Shown here in pieces: positions 52,524 to 62,000 of a stretch of 64,000 nt of DNA; within the stretch, counting starts at the first letter, position 1; every line of letters begins with the position of its first letter. A program made the translations under genes and the position numbers. The DNA is taken from positions 638,611 to 702,610 of the forward strand of contig JAFDYT010000005.1 in the NCBI GenBank assembly GCA_018266055.1, read 5' to 3'. A model generated the notes under the pieces. It saw only the letters and a list, made by a program, of their open reading frames with translations. It did no database searches and was not told the DNA's origin. Source of the stretch: Bacteroidota bacterium (lineage in GTDB: Bacteria > Bacteroidota > Bacteroidia > Cytophagales > Cyclobacteriaceae).

Positions 52524-55500
52524 ATGTTCTTACCCGCAGATATTAAATCAATGATACTGATGATTACGAAATGCCATGTTAATTCTTTTTGGATAGCTCT
52601 GACGAGCAAGAGGATTTCCCTGCTCCACATACCTTTTTTAGTGATCTTATTCGCTGCTGGTCAAGTTTTTGCCCAGAGTAGTCCCTACACTGTTAACTTA
52701 CCTCAGTTGCTGCCGGCCTCACCCGAACCGAGTGCCTTTGTGAAATCAGGAGTAGCCAATACTAATATGTCTACAGGGGCGGTGAATGCCAACATCCCTC
52801 TCTATACTATTAAAATCAAGGATTTTTCATTTCCAATTTCTCTTTCCTATTCCACCCAAGGCTTAAAAGCTGACGAGGCCAGTTCAAGAGTTGGCCTGGG
52901 TTGGGTATTAAATGCGTCGGGAGCCGTTACACGGTCAGTACGGGGTGAGCCAGACGAATTCTCTCAGCGAATTTATTTGCCCCAGGATTATACAAGCGAC
53001 AATTTAACTACTAATTCAGCCTACCTCTATTATGCACAGGCTTCTACTTCGGGCTCGGGCTTCGACAGTCAACCTGACGAATTTCAATTTCATGTTAACG
53101 GTTACTCAGGCAAATTTCTCCTCGACAGCCTTTATCATGCTAAGATGACCTCTACAACAAATATCAAAATTGATGTTTTACTAACCGTTACACCAGGGAG
53201 CACCGCTGGGATAATAGATAAGATAATAATCACTACCCCCGAGGGAATTCGGTATCAATTTGGAGCCAATTATGAAATATCTAGTGATATTACTATGGCA
53301 CGATTTAGCTTCTATAATAATGTTATCAGGACATCTTTTTTCTTGGACAGAATCGACCTTCCTACTGGTGAATATATCAATTTCAATTATACTCAGATCA
53401 ATATTCTTGTTGCAACGGGCATTAATCAAAGCGCCTCATTTTCAACACCTTCAGGTACGGAAACATGCCAACCTTGTTACTCAATAAATTCTTATTCAAC
53501 AAGTGAGGATCATGTGGGATACAATACAAGATATCTTAATAATATTATAACATCTACCGGGCTTTCAATCAATTTTAATTATGAACAGCTCTCAGGGATG
53601 GGGCATGATTATCGGTTAATTTCGTTGGATGTAGTTGGAATCAAGAAGTATAAATTTAGTTATTATGATGTGCCGTCACTGTCCACTACCCTGACCCAAC
53701 GATTTTTCCTCACAAAATTAAGTGACATTACGGAAGACACCGTGGCAGGAAAACGACTTGACTATAATTTTATCTATGATCGAATGACTCAGGCTCCTCT
53801 GCCTATTTCGTATCAGCAAGATTACTTAGGTTTTTATAATGCAAACGGGAGTACATATCTAATTCCTCCCGTAAAAAATTCATTTGGGGTTATGGATTTC
53901 AGCTTTAGGGAGCCTAACTCTGACGCCGCTAAAATTGGCACGTTGAAGAGTATTATTTATCCGACCGGGGGTAGGGAAGATTATTATTATGAGCCAAATA
54001 CGCAAAAGAAAATTGTGCTTCATAATACCAATGTATCCTATAACCTTGACGGTCCTGGAGGTGCGTCGTCTTCAATTTCTTATGTTAATAATTCAGTAAC
54101 TGTACCATTCGATCAGGTAGTATCTCTCTCAGCTTATTGTAGCGATGCGTTTCCCTATGACGGCTTATCGGCTGACCCTAACCAAGTAACAGCATCCGTC
54201 TGGGTTTATGAAGGTAGCACATTAATTGGATCGAGGGCAGTTCTGGGTTATACTCCAACAACTACTACGTTTAGTTTGTATGCAGGGCATACTTACCAAC
54301 TCAAAATGCAAGTCAACCGAAATACTGAATTTGGCTCGTGCTCACTTACGTATAACACAGTCCAAACTCCGGTTTACGACACGATTAACTCAGTAGTGCC
54401 CGGAATAAGGATTAGGCAAATAAAATATACCGATCCATTTACCTCTACCAGTCATAGTAAATTTTACACGTACTCAAGCTTGGCTCACCCTAATATATCT
54501 TCAGGAGAATGTCTTTATAATGCTTTCTTGACTAATGGAAGGTATAGAAAGTACTGTGGAGATCACTTGCAATTTACAACAGATTGTGTGCTTGAAGTTT
54601 ATTCCAACAGCACAACCAATCAGGTATACAACTACGGGGTTAGCGGTAGCCCAATATACTATAGTAGTGTAGTAGAGAGCGATGATCCCAATTATGCTAA
54701 TGGTGGAACTGAATATACATTTTTTGCAAACGATAATGGAGTGAACCCAAATCCCGTTTTTGGGTGGGTGATTCCATTTATACCAGGTGGTGGAAATCCT
54801 ACACTCGCTGGAACACTCAAGTCAAAGTACACCTTTGATAGTCAGAAAAAAGCTGTCGTCTCAGAAGGCTATGTATACGAAACCCTCATCGATACCTCAA
54901 TGCCTCCAAGTATTTATGTGATGCAACAATATAAGCCAAACGCAGCAGCAATGGCAGGTAGATTGGATGCCTTTGACGCAACGAGGGTGAACTATGGAAA
55001 TTATTGGATCAGATTACTTAGAACCAATGTTGTTGATTATACCGGCTATCTATCGAATACTTCGGATTATAACTATGGATCTACTTCAAATGTGCTGCCA
55101 TCCTCCATAGTTACAACGAATAGTAAAGGCGATGTTATTTCGAAGAACTCCATGTATTGTAACACATACACCTCGTCCATGGATGGTGACCCCTCATTTT
55201 TAGGTTATGGTGCCATGAAAAACAGAAATATTCTATCTCCAGTGGTCGATGAAAAAATTTATAAGAATGGAGTCTTACTAACACAAAAACATACACTGTA
55301 CCAGGATTGGTTTAATAATGGTCTTATAGTTACACCTCAGAAGGTTCAGGTGAAAGAATCTCCGGCAGATGTGCTGCACGATGCGTTGATTTATGATTCA
55401 TACACATCCAATGGAAACCCCACTCAACTTCATAAAGCAAATGATGCATCGATTGCCTATGTCTGGGACAATACACTTGGGTTACCGATAGCTCAGGCAA

Positions 55501-56027
55501 AAAATGCTGCGGCAAATCAGATCGCTTATTCAGGGTTTGAAAACAACGCATTCGGAAACTGGACTGCTCAAACAGGATGGTCATTAGCCAATCCGGGTTT
55601 TACCGGATCACAATCCTTTACCGGGATACTGCAATTTACGGTTCCCACCGCGGGTGTTTATTCGATATCGTTCTGGACAACCCTGCCGCCTGTGGTGAAG
55701 AATGGGACCTCCGTGGTTACAGGAAACATCGCCAAAAGTGTAACCTTAAATTCTAACACCTGGAATTTGTACCAGTATACTTTTACTGCGGCTGCCTCTG
55801 CCTTGGTGACCGTGAATGGAACCATGCTTGACGAAGTCCGACTTTCTCCTTCGACAGCCATCATGGAAACCTATTCTTACAAGCCTTTTGTAGGAGTAGC
55901 ATCGAAGGCTGATCCGAACAACATGGTTACGTACTTCAACTACGACAAGTCCGGCCGGTTGATTTCGTTGTCGGATTTTAAAGGCAATGTATTGAAGACC
56001 TACGAATACCATTATCAACAGCAGTAA
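52524..56027 (+). CDS. RHS-associated secreted head protein (gene A)
   Basis: 1167 residues. A long n-region leads to a signal peptide (LLHIPFLVILFAAGQVFAQ); starts at 52551 or 52560 are also possible. The mature N-terminus (NMSTGAVNANIPLYTIKIKD, then SYSTQGLKADEASSRVGLGW) is the head domain seen at the front of many Bacteroidota RHS proteins, comparable in layout to the SpvB-like head of toxin TcB. A beta-sandwich resembling a carbohydrate-binding module lies around residues 995-1110 (GFENNAFGNWTAQTGW). The end (YFNYDKSGRLISLSDFKGNV) is one YD-repeat that stops without a core. The gene is clearly A/T-richer than its neighbours, which hints at separate origin. Gene B starts 38 bases later. 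Confidence 0.75.
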   Translation: MFLPADIKSMILMITKCHVNSFWIALTSKRISLLHIPFLVILFAAGQVFAQSSPYTVNLPQLLPASPEPSAFVKSGVANTNMSTGAVNANIPLYTIKIKDFSFPISLSYSTQGLKADEASSRVGLGWVLNASGAVTRSVRGEPDEFSQRIYLPQDYTSDNLTTNSAYLYYAQASTSGSGFDSQPDEFQFHVNGYSGKFLLDSLYHAKMTSTTNIKIDVLLTVTPGSTAGIIDKIIITTPEGIRYQFGANYEISSDITMARFSFYNNVIRTSFFLDRIDLPTGEYINFNYTQINILVATGINQSASFSTPSGTETCQPCYSINSYSTSEDHVGYNTRYLNNIITSTGLSINFNYEQLSGMGHDYRLISLDVVGIKKYKFSYYDVPSLSTTLTQRFFLTKLSDITEDTVAGKRLDYNFIYDRMTQAPLPISYQQDYLGFYNANGSTYLIPPVKNSFGVMDFSFREPNSDAAKIGTLKSIIYPTGGREDYYYEPNTQKKIVLHNTNVSYNLDGPGGASSSISYVNNSVTVPFDQVVSLSAYCSDAFPYDGLSADPNQVTASVWVYEGSTLIGSRAVLGYTPTTTTFSLYAGHTYQLKMQVNRNTEFGSCSLTYNTVQTPVYDTINSVVPGIRIRQIKYTDPFTSTSHSKFYTYSSLAHPNISSGECLYNAFLTNGRYRKYCGDHLQFTTDCVLEVYSNSTTNQVYNYGVSGSPIYYSSVVESDDPNYANGGTEYTFFANDNGVNPNPVFGWVIPFIPGGGNPTLAGTLKSKYTFDSQKKAVVSEGYVYETLIDTSMPPSIYVMQQYKPNAAAMAGRLDAFDATRVNYGNYWIRLLRTNVVDYTGYLSNTSDYNYGSTSNVLPSSIVTTNSKGDVISKNSMYCNTYTSSMDGDPSFLGYGAMKNRNILSPVVDEKIYKNGVLLTQKHTLYQDWFNNGLIVTPQKVQVKESPADVLHDALIYDSYTSNGNPTQLHKANDASIAYVWDNTLGLPIAQAKNAAANQIAYSGFENNAFGNWTAQTGWSLANPGFTGSQSFTGILQFTVPTAGVYSISFWTTLPPVVKNGTSVVTGNIAKSVTLNSNTWNLYQYTFTAAASALVTVNGTMLDEVRLSPSTAIMETYSYKPFVGVASKADPNNMVTYFNYDKSGRLISLSDFKGNVLKTYEYHYQQQ

Positions 56028-56065
56028 TTAGTAAGGAATACTATCAGCACCGAATTAAAATATAT

Positions 56066-58630
56066 ATGAAAATTCAGAGAGACGTATTGTGCGGAACCCA
56101 ATCAAAGCTCAGCACCTCTTTTCACCACGACTTGCGGCAAACCTATTTGAAACTATTTTTTGGTTTGCTTTTTCTTTTGCTCGTAAATCCTGAGGTATGG
56201 GCAGCCCCTCCGGTGGGCTGTGCGCTTCAAGGCACGAATCCCGTATCCACCTATACGAGCTTTACCTATTCGCTTAATGGTACGGCCTGTGCAGCGGCGG
56301 CGAGTTGGACGACTACCTGTGGGTCGGTAGTGGTGGGAAGCGACACGCCCACAAGTGTTACAATTTATTTTAACGCACCGGGATGTTCGAGTACGGTGAT
56401 CAAAGCGTGGGATAGTTCTAATAACCTGATCGCCTCTTTGACCGTCACTATCAATTCAGCTCCTGCGTTGTGGGGAGGTTCTATTTCAAATACATCTCAG
56501 ACGATCAACTATTCCACTACTCCGGCGCTGCTGAATGCTTCATCCGCAACCAACGGCAGTTGCGGCTCTTACTCTTACTTATGGTACTCGTCATCCGACA
56601 ATGTTACTTTTACAGCCATTTCCGGAGCTACCGGCCAGAATTATCAACCAGGAGTATTAACATCCACTACGTATTTTAAAAGGGGTGTAACCTGCGGATA
56701 CCAGTCTGCATATTCCAATGTAGCCACCGTTTCTGTTTATCCGCAATTAGTCTCAGGCACTGCCGGCCCTTCAAACCTCTCTATCAATTATGGCTCAGCA
56801 CCCGGTGTACTTACAGTTAGCGCTGCGTCAGGAGGAAATGGTACTTACACTTACCAATGGCAAAGCAGCTCGGCAATCAATGGAACCTACAATGCCATTG
56901 CTGGCGCTACCGGCACAAATTATAGTCCGGGAAGCCTTCTATCTACCACCTACTATACTGTAGCTACCACCAGCAATGGGGTAAGTGTCAATTCTTCCCC
57001 AATCACCATTACGGTTTATCCGCAATTGGTGGGAGGAAGTGTGAGCATGGTCGGATCATCACCGATTAATTACGGCGACAACCCGGGCCAATTAAGTTCA
57101 TCCGGGGTAAGCGGTGGTACAGGAACGTACAGCTATCAATGGCAAAACTCAACGGATGGTGCAACGTTTTCCAATGTATCCGGAGCAACGACCTCCACCT
57201 ATACAGCACCTGCAATCACCTCAACCACATATTACAGGGTGGTGGTTTCCAGTAATGGAGTTTCTGCCAACAGCAGTTCGCTACAGGTCAGTGTATACCC
57301 AACGCTGCAGGCGGGTAGCATTTCACCTGCTACTCAAATCGCTACCACAAGTTCTACACCGACTATTCTTTTAAATGACCAGGCTTCCGGCGGAAGTAAT
57401 TCATTTAACTTTCAATGGAATCAGTCGAGTAATGGAACTACGTGGGCAGCAATTCCCGGAGCAAACAAGTCCAGTTATCAACCTCCTGTGCTTTCATCCA
57501 CTCAATATTATTCCGTTACCGTAAATAGCGGCGGATATACGGCAACTACTTCTTCCGCCGTGGTTAATGTCTATCCTTCGATGGTACCCGGGACGGTTAG
57601 CCCGACGGCATTTATGATTGATGCAGGAACGAGTGCCGGAGTTTTAACTTCCACTGCGGCAACCTTAGGGGCATGTAGTGGGGCCTATAGTTACGAATGG
57701 CAATCCAGCACGGATGGTACCAATTTTACCGGCACGGGAGTTACTACGCTATCGTATCTGACGCCAGCGGTAAACACCAAAACCTGGTTCCGGGTGAAGA
57801 TCACTTGCGGGCCCGAGGTTCAATACACCAATTCCGCCATTGTGAATGTTTCGATTTTGACAACGGCCACAGGATTAAACTATTTACGTACGAGAGAAAT
57901 TCAGATTGCCGGTATCCCAGATGCCAGCGGTGCCAGCCAGTTGACCGATCCCAACACGGTTAAAACCACTACGCAGTATGTTGATGGACTAGGGAGACCG
58001 GTACAATCGGTGGTAACGCAAGGCAGCCCGACGCAAAAAGATTTGGTGTCCCTTCAGACGTACGATGACTATGGGAGAGAAGTCTTTCATTACATGCCTT
58101 ATGCGGCATCTACCGCCGATGGTAATTTTAAAACTCAACCCATTACAGGCACCAATACTTTTAACAAAAACCTGTACCCTTCTGAAAATTTCTTCCAGGG
58201 TAAAACGGATTATGAGGCGAGCCCTCTGAGCCGCCCGCTCAAAAGTTATTCTCCCGGCAATGCCTGGGTCGGCAACCAGCGTGGCGTAGGTGCACAAGAC
58301 CTCACCAATCAAGCAAACGAAGTGCTGTTGTTTAATTACGACAGCAACAGCGGGTTGGTAAGTCTTGCCAGTGGCACAGCAGGTTACTATGGAGGAGGCC
58401 AACTCTCGGTGAAGAAAACCACCAACGAACATGGCAACGAGGTGATTGAGTACGTGGACAAGGAAAGCCACACCGTGTGCAAGAAAGTACAATCAGGCGG
58501 CACTGATGCGCAGGGCAATAAACTCTACGCCAGCACTTATTATATCTACGACGACCTCGGCAACCTTGTCGTGGTACTTCCGCCGGAAGCGATTCACAGC
58601 GCCTTAGGTTATTTATCTCCTCAGAATTAA
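56066..58630 (+). CDS. Secreted protein: five Ig-like repeats plus N-terminal half of a DUF6443 RHS shell (gene B)
   Basis: 854 residues, signal peptide ending at LLVNPEVWA. Residues about 130-600 are five repeats of roughly 92 residues, each with (Y/F)xYxWxSS or a variant and ending in VYPxL, for example TYQWQSS and SYQWQNS, i.e. Ig/PKD-like modules for a stalk. From residue about 605 the sequence becomes RHS: NYLRTREIQIAGIPDASG, QYVDGLGRPVQSVVTQGSP, DYGREVFHYMPYA and NEHGNEVIEYVDKESHTVCK. It ends at YYIYDDLGNLVVVLPPEA plus 13 residues, where normal DUF6443 proteins go on into the RHS core. The stop overlaps the next start in TAATG. Confidence 0.8.
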   Translation: MKIQRDVLCGTQSKLSTSFHHDLRQTYLKLFFGLLFLLLVNPEVWAAPPVGCALQGTNPVSTYTSFTYSLNGTACAAAASWTTTCGSVVVGSDTPTSVTIYFNAPGCSSTVIKAWDSSNNLIASLTVTINSAPALWGGSISNTSQTINYSTTPALLNASSATNGSCGSYSYLWYSSSDNVTFTAISGATGQNYQPGVLTSTTYFKRGVTCGYQSAYSNVATVSVYPQLVSGTAGPSNLSINYGSAPGVLTVSAASGGNGTYTYQWQSSSAINGTYNAIAGATGTNYSPGSLLSTTYYTVATTSNGVSVNSSPITITVYPQLVGGSVSMVGSSPINYGDNPGQLSSSGVSGGTGTYSYQWQNSTDGATFSNVSGATTSTYTAPAITSTTYYRVVVSSNGVSANSSSLQVSVYPTLQAGSISPATQIATTSSTPTILLNDQASGGSNSFNFQWNQSSNGTTWAAIPGANKSSYQPPVLSSTQYYSVTVNSGGYTATTSSAVVNVYPSMVPGTVSPTAFMIDAGTSAGVLTSTAATLGACSGAYSYEWQSSTDGTNFTGTGVTTLSYLTPAVNTKTWFRVKITCGPEVQYTNSAIVNVSILTTATGLNYLRTREIQIAGIPDASGASQLTDPNTVKTTTQYVDGLGRPVQSVVTQGSPTQKDLVSLQTYDDYGREVFHYMPYAASTADGNFKTQPITGTNTFNKNLYPSENFFQGKTDYEASPLSRPLKSYSPGNAWVGNQRGVGAQDLTNQANEVLLFNYDSNSGLVSLASGTAGYYGGGQLSVKKTTNEHGNEVIEYVDKESHTVCKKVQSGGTDAQGNKLYASTYYIYDDLGNLVVVLPPEAIHSALGYLSPQN

Positions 58631-59052
58631 TGAACTCATTTTCTATGAAGCTAAAACTATTTTTTTTCATTGTGCTGATGACAGCGGCTTTCGCCACGCA
58701 AGCGCAGAGCATCACTACGGCTACACTTCGCTGGTCGGCAGCCACTACCATGGACATTGATACCGGAAGCCTGGAGTCGGGCAACGCCGGTGTGGTCAGC
58801 TACCCTACGAAGATCGACTGGATTGGCGAAGACGGCAACGTACAATATTCGTTTACCATTACCAACACCGTCGGCTCATGGGCTGATGTAAGCGCAAACG
58901 GACTGATCCGCTTTGACGTGAGTGCCAACGGCACCAACGGCAACATCCAGTTCAGCAAAGACAACACCGGCACCTACGTGCGCCTGATTCTCTATATGCC
59001 TGACGCAGCCCAGATCACTGAATTAAAAATCAACAGCATCAAAACATTATAA
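58630..59052 (+). CDS. Small secreted beta-rich protein (gene C)
   Basis: 140 residues; starts at the ATG of TAATG, or at Met6 (MKLKLFFFIVLMTAAFATQAQ), with a clear signal peptide. The mature part is 115 residues of beta strands (TLRWSAATTMDIDTGSLES, YSFTITNTVGSWADVSANG, YVRLILYMPDAAQITELKI). No cysteines and no known motif were seen. It lies between the two halves of the split RHS protein and starts by translational coupling to gene B; gene D follows 7 bases later. It could be a linker, cap or chaperone of the assembly (inference). Confidence 0.6.
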   Translation: MNSFSMKLKLFFFIVLMTAAFATQAQSITTATLRWSAATTMDIDTGSLESGNAGVVSYPTKIDWIGEDGNVQYSFTITNTVGSWADVSANGLIRFDVSANGTNGNIQFSKDNTGTYVRLILYMPDAAQITELKINSIKTL

Positions 59053-59059
59053 TTCTCCG

Positions 59060-62000
59060 ATGAAGAAGTCTATCGTTTTCTTTTTTACTATTCTGCTGAC
59101 CGTGGGTTTTGTGACCCTTGCTCAGGGTCAGACCAATGTAGTGCCCGACGATCAGGAGTTTCAGGCTTTGAAAGCACTGTATGATAGCCTTGGCGGCAGC
59201 GCCTGGACGACCAAAACCAACTGGCCTGCGGCCGGAAACTGGCCAGCTACAGCTACAGCCTCACAGATGGGTACGTGGTATGGTATTACAGTTACCAATG
59301 GTGATGTGACAACAATCACACTGAATCCCAACAATCTGACTGGCAAAATTCCGTCCATTATTTCAAACTTAAAGGCCCTGAAAGGTCTTAACCTTGGTAA
59401 TAACAAATTGAGTGGGTCAATACCTAAATCGTTGGGCAGCCTTCCCAGTCTCAATACCATTTTTTTCGCGTATAATCAGCTCTCGGGTCCAATCCCAACA
59501 GAGCTCAACAATCTAAGTAGTCTATACAGTTTTAACGTGATGGCTAACAAGCTGTCGGGTGATATTCCTAACCTAGGAGGGCTTACGTCATTGGGAGTGT
59601 TAAGCTTGAGGAGTAATACCTTCAACGCGGGTCCCGTACCTGCCTGGCTGGGTACACTGACGACCCTGCAGACCATTGACCTCGGTGGTACAAACCGCAA
59701 TGGAACAATCCCGACCAACCTGGGTAATCTAAAGTCTTTAACCGCATTGGATTTAAGTGTCAATCAACTCACTGGTTCTATACCCAATGAACTTACGACA
59801 TTACCGTTGTTGGGGCAGCTTTATTTACAAACGAATGCGCTAAGCGGGTCAATCCCTACTTCAATTGGAAACTTAACCAACTTAGTATCAATCTACCTTT
59901 CGAGTAACAGTTTGAGCGGTTCAATTCCCCCGACGCTTGGCAATCTTACTAAACTAACTACACTAGTACTCACCTCAAATCAACTCACGGGCTCAATTCC
60001 ATCCACGCTTGGAAATCTCACGGCACTCACCAATTTGTCACTGGACGGCAACCAGTTGTCGGGCTCAATACCGGCTTCTCTGGGGAATCTATCTAAGGTG
60101 GTCACCTTTACGTTGGCAAGCAACAACCTGACGGGGGGTATCCCAAGTGAATTGGGTAAGCTTGCCAAAGTGCGGTACTTCTATTTGTACAACAACAAAC
60201 TCACGGGCACATTGCCGTCGACGATGGGGAATATGACAAGCCTGGGCTACCTGCATGTTGGCAATAATCAACTCACAGGCCCACTTCCGAATCTTTCAAA
60301 GCTTACGGCGCTCGCACAAGTTATTGTCAACACCAACAAAATGAGTGGCGAAATCCTGATGTCAAACTTTGGCACTTCGGTGATGGTCGATTTTCAGATT
60401 GGAGGCAACCAGTTCTCGGGAACGTTTCCTGACATGAGTGCCTGGCCAAATATTTCATCACTAAATATCGGAGGTAACAACCTGACCGGTGCGTTTCCGT
60501 CCATTGTCAACAATCCATTGTTGGGCTACATCTACGCGGCACCCAATGGTTTCACCAGCATTCCGTCGTCGTTAATCAACATGAAAGTAAGAGGGTATGT
60601 GAATTTTGAAAACAACGCCATCACTACCATCACCAACCTGCAACAAGACTATGCGGCCGGAAACCTTCATCCAATCTCCACCCTCAGTTTTTGGGTCGAT
60701 GGAAATCAACTGGACTTTGCGCAGATGGAAACACTCAGCAAGCTGGGTATATCCAGTTTGAAAATAGTACCGCAGAACACAATCACCGATGTATCAAAAT
60801 TGTCGTACACGGTAAATTCTCCATTGGTAATTCAGGCGCGCCCGAAAGGAGTAAACAGCACCGTCACCTGGCAGAAGCAAAACACCGACGGCACTTGGGC
60901 CACCGTGAATGCCTCAAACAACGACGCTACGCAGCAATCGTTTACGCATAGCGCTGCGCCAATAACCGACGAAGGCGTGTATCGCTGGTCGATGACCAAC
61001 AGTGTCATTACCGGGCTTACTCTTTCGTCATGCCCTATCACGGTGACTTCAACAGCACGGAATGCCCTCAACCAGTGGGGCTTTCAATACCAGTACGACG
61101 GCCGCCGGCGGATGATTGGCAAGCGCGTGCCGGGCGCCGACTGGGTGTATATGGTGTATGACGACCGCGACCGGCTGGTGCTCACGCAGGATGCCAACCA
61201 GCGTGCCAACAACCAGTGGGCGTTTACCAAATACGATCAACTCAACCGGCCCATCCTTACGGGCATCAGAGATACTTCCCTTGCTCTCACGCAGGCACAG
61301 ATGCAGGCCGTGGTGAACGCTTTTTATAAGAAATCGGGGACGACATACAGTGAGTCGTTTGTGGGTTACACCGGCACCAACGTGCACGGGTACACCAACA
61401 CCTCGTATCCTATCCGCACGGGAACAACTTCGACCGAAGTGGATCCGACGAAGTATCTCACCGTAACCTATTACGACAACTACGCCTTTCTGGCTAATGA
61501 CGATATCCCAACGTATCAGTATGTACCCGGCGATGCCGCGGCGCAGACGGTGGGATCGGTGACCTATCAGCAACCTGCTACCAACAACGCTAACGTGATT
61601 GGCCAGGTAACTGGAACCAAAATAAAGGCGCTGGACAACAACATCTATTGGCTGAAGAGCGTGAACTACTACGACGACAAGTACCGCGTAGTGCAGTCGA
61701 TCGCCGACCATCAGCGCATGGGGCAGCAACGCACTACCAATGTGTACGACTTCGTAGGAAAAGTATTAGCCTCGAAAAGCACAACCATCAGCCAGGGGCC
61801 AACGTGGCAGAACAAGACCAATGTAACGGTGAGTGGAAATCAGACCACTACAGGCGCTCAATGCTGCTGGGCAGCGGGTTCTTCGTCTGTGCAACAGTTG
61901 GCCGCAGGGCAAGACGGTTGGGTTGAAGCCAATGTAATCCTGAAGAATAGCGGTAACAATAATTACGTTACGTTTGGACTTTCTCAAGCCGATGTGAATG

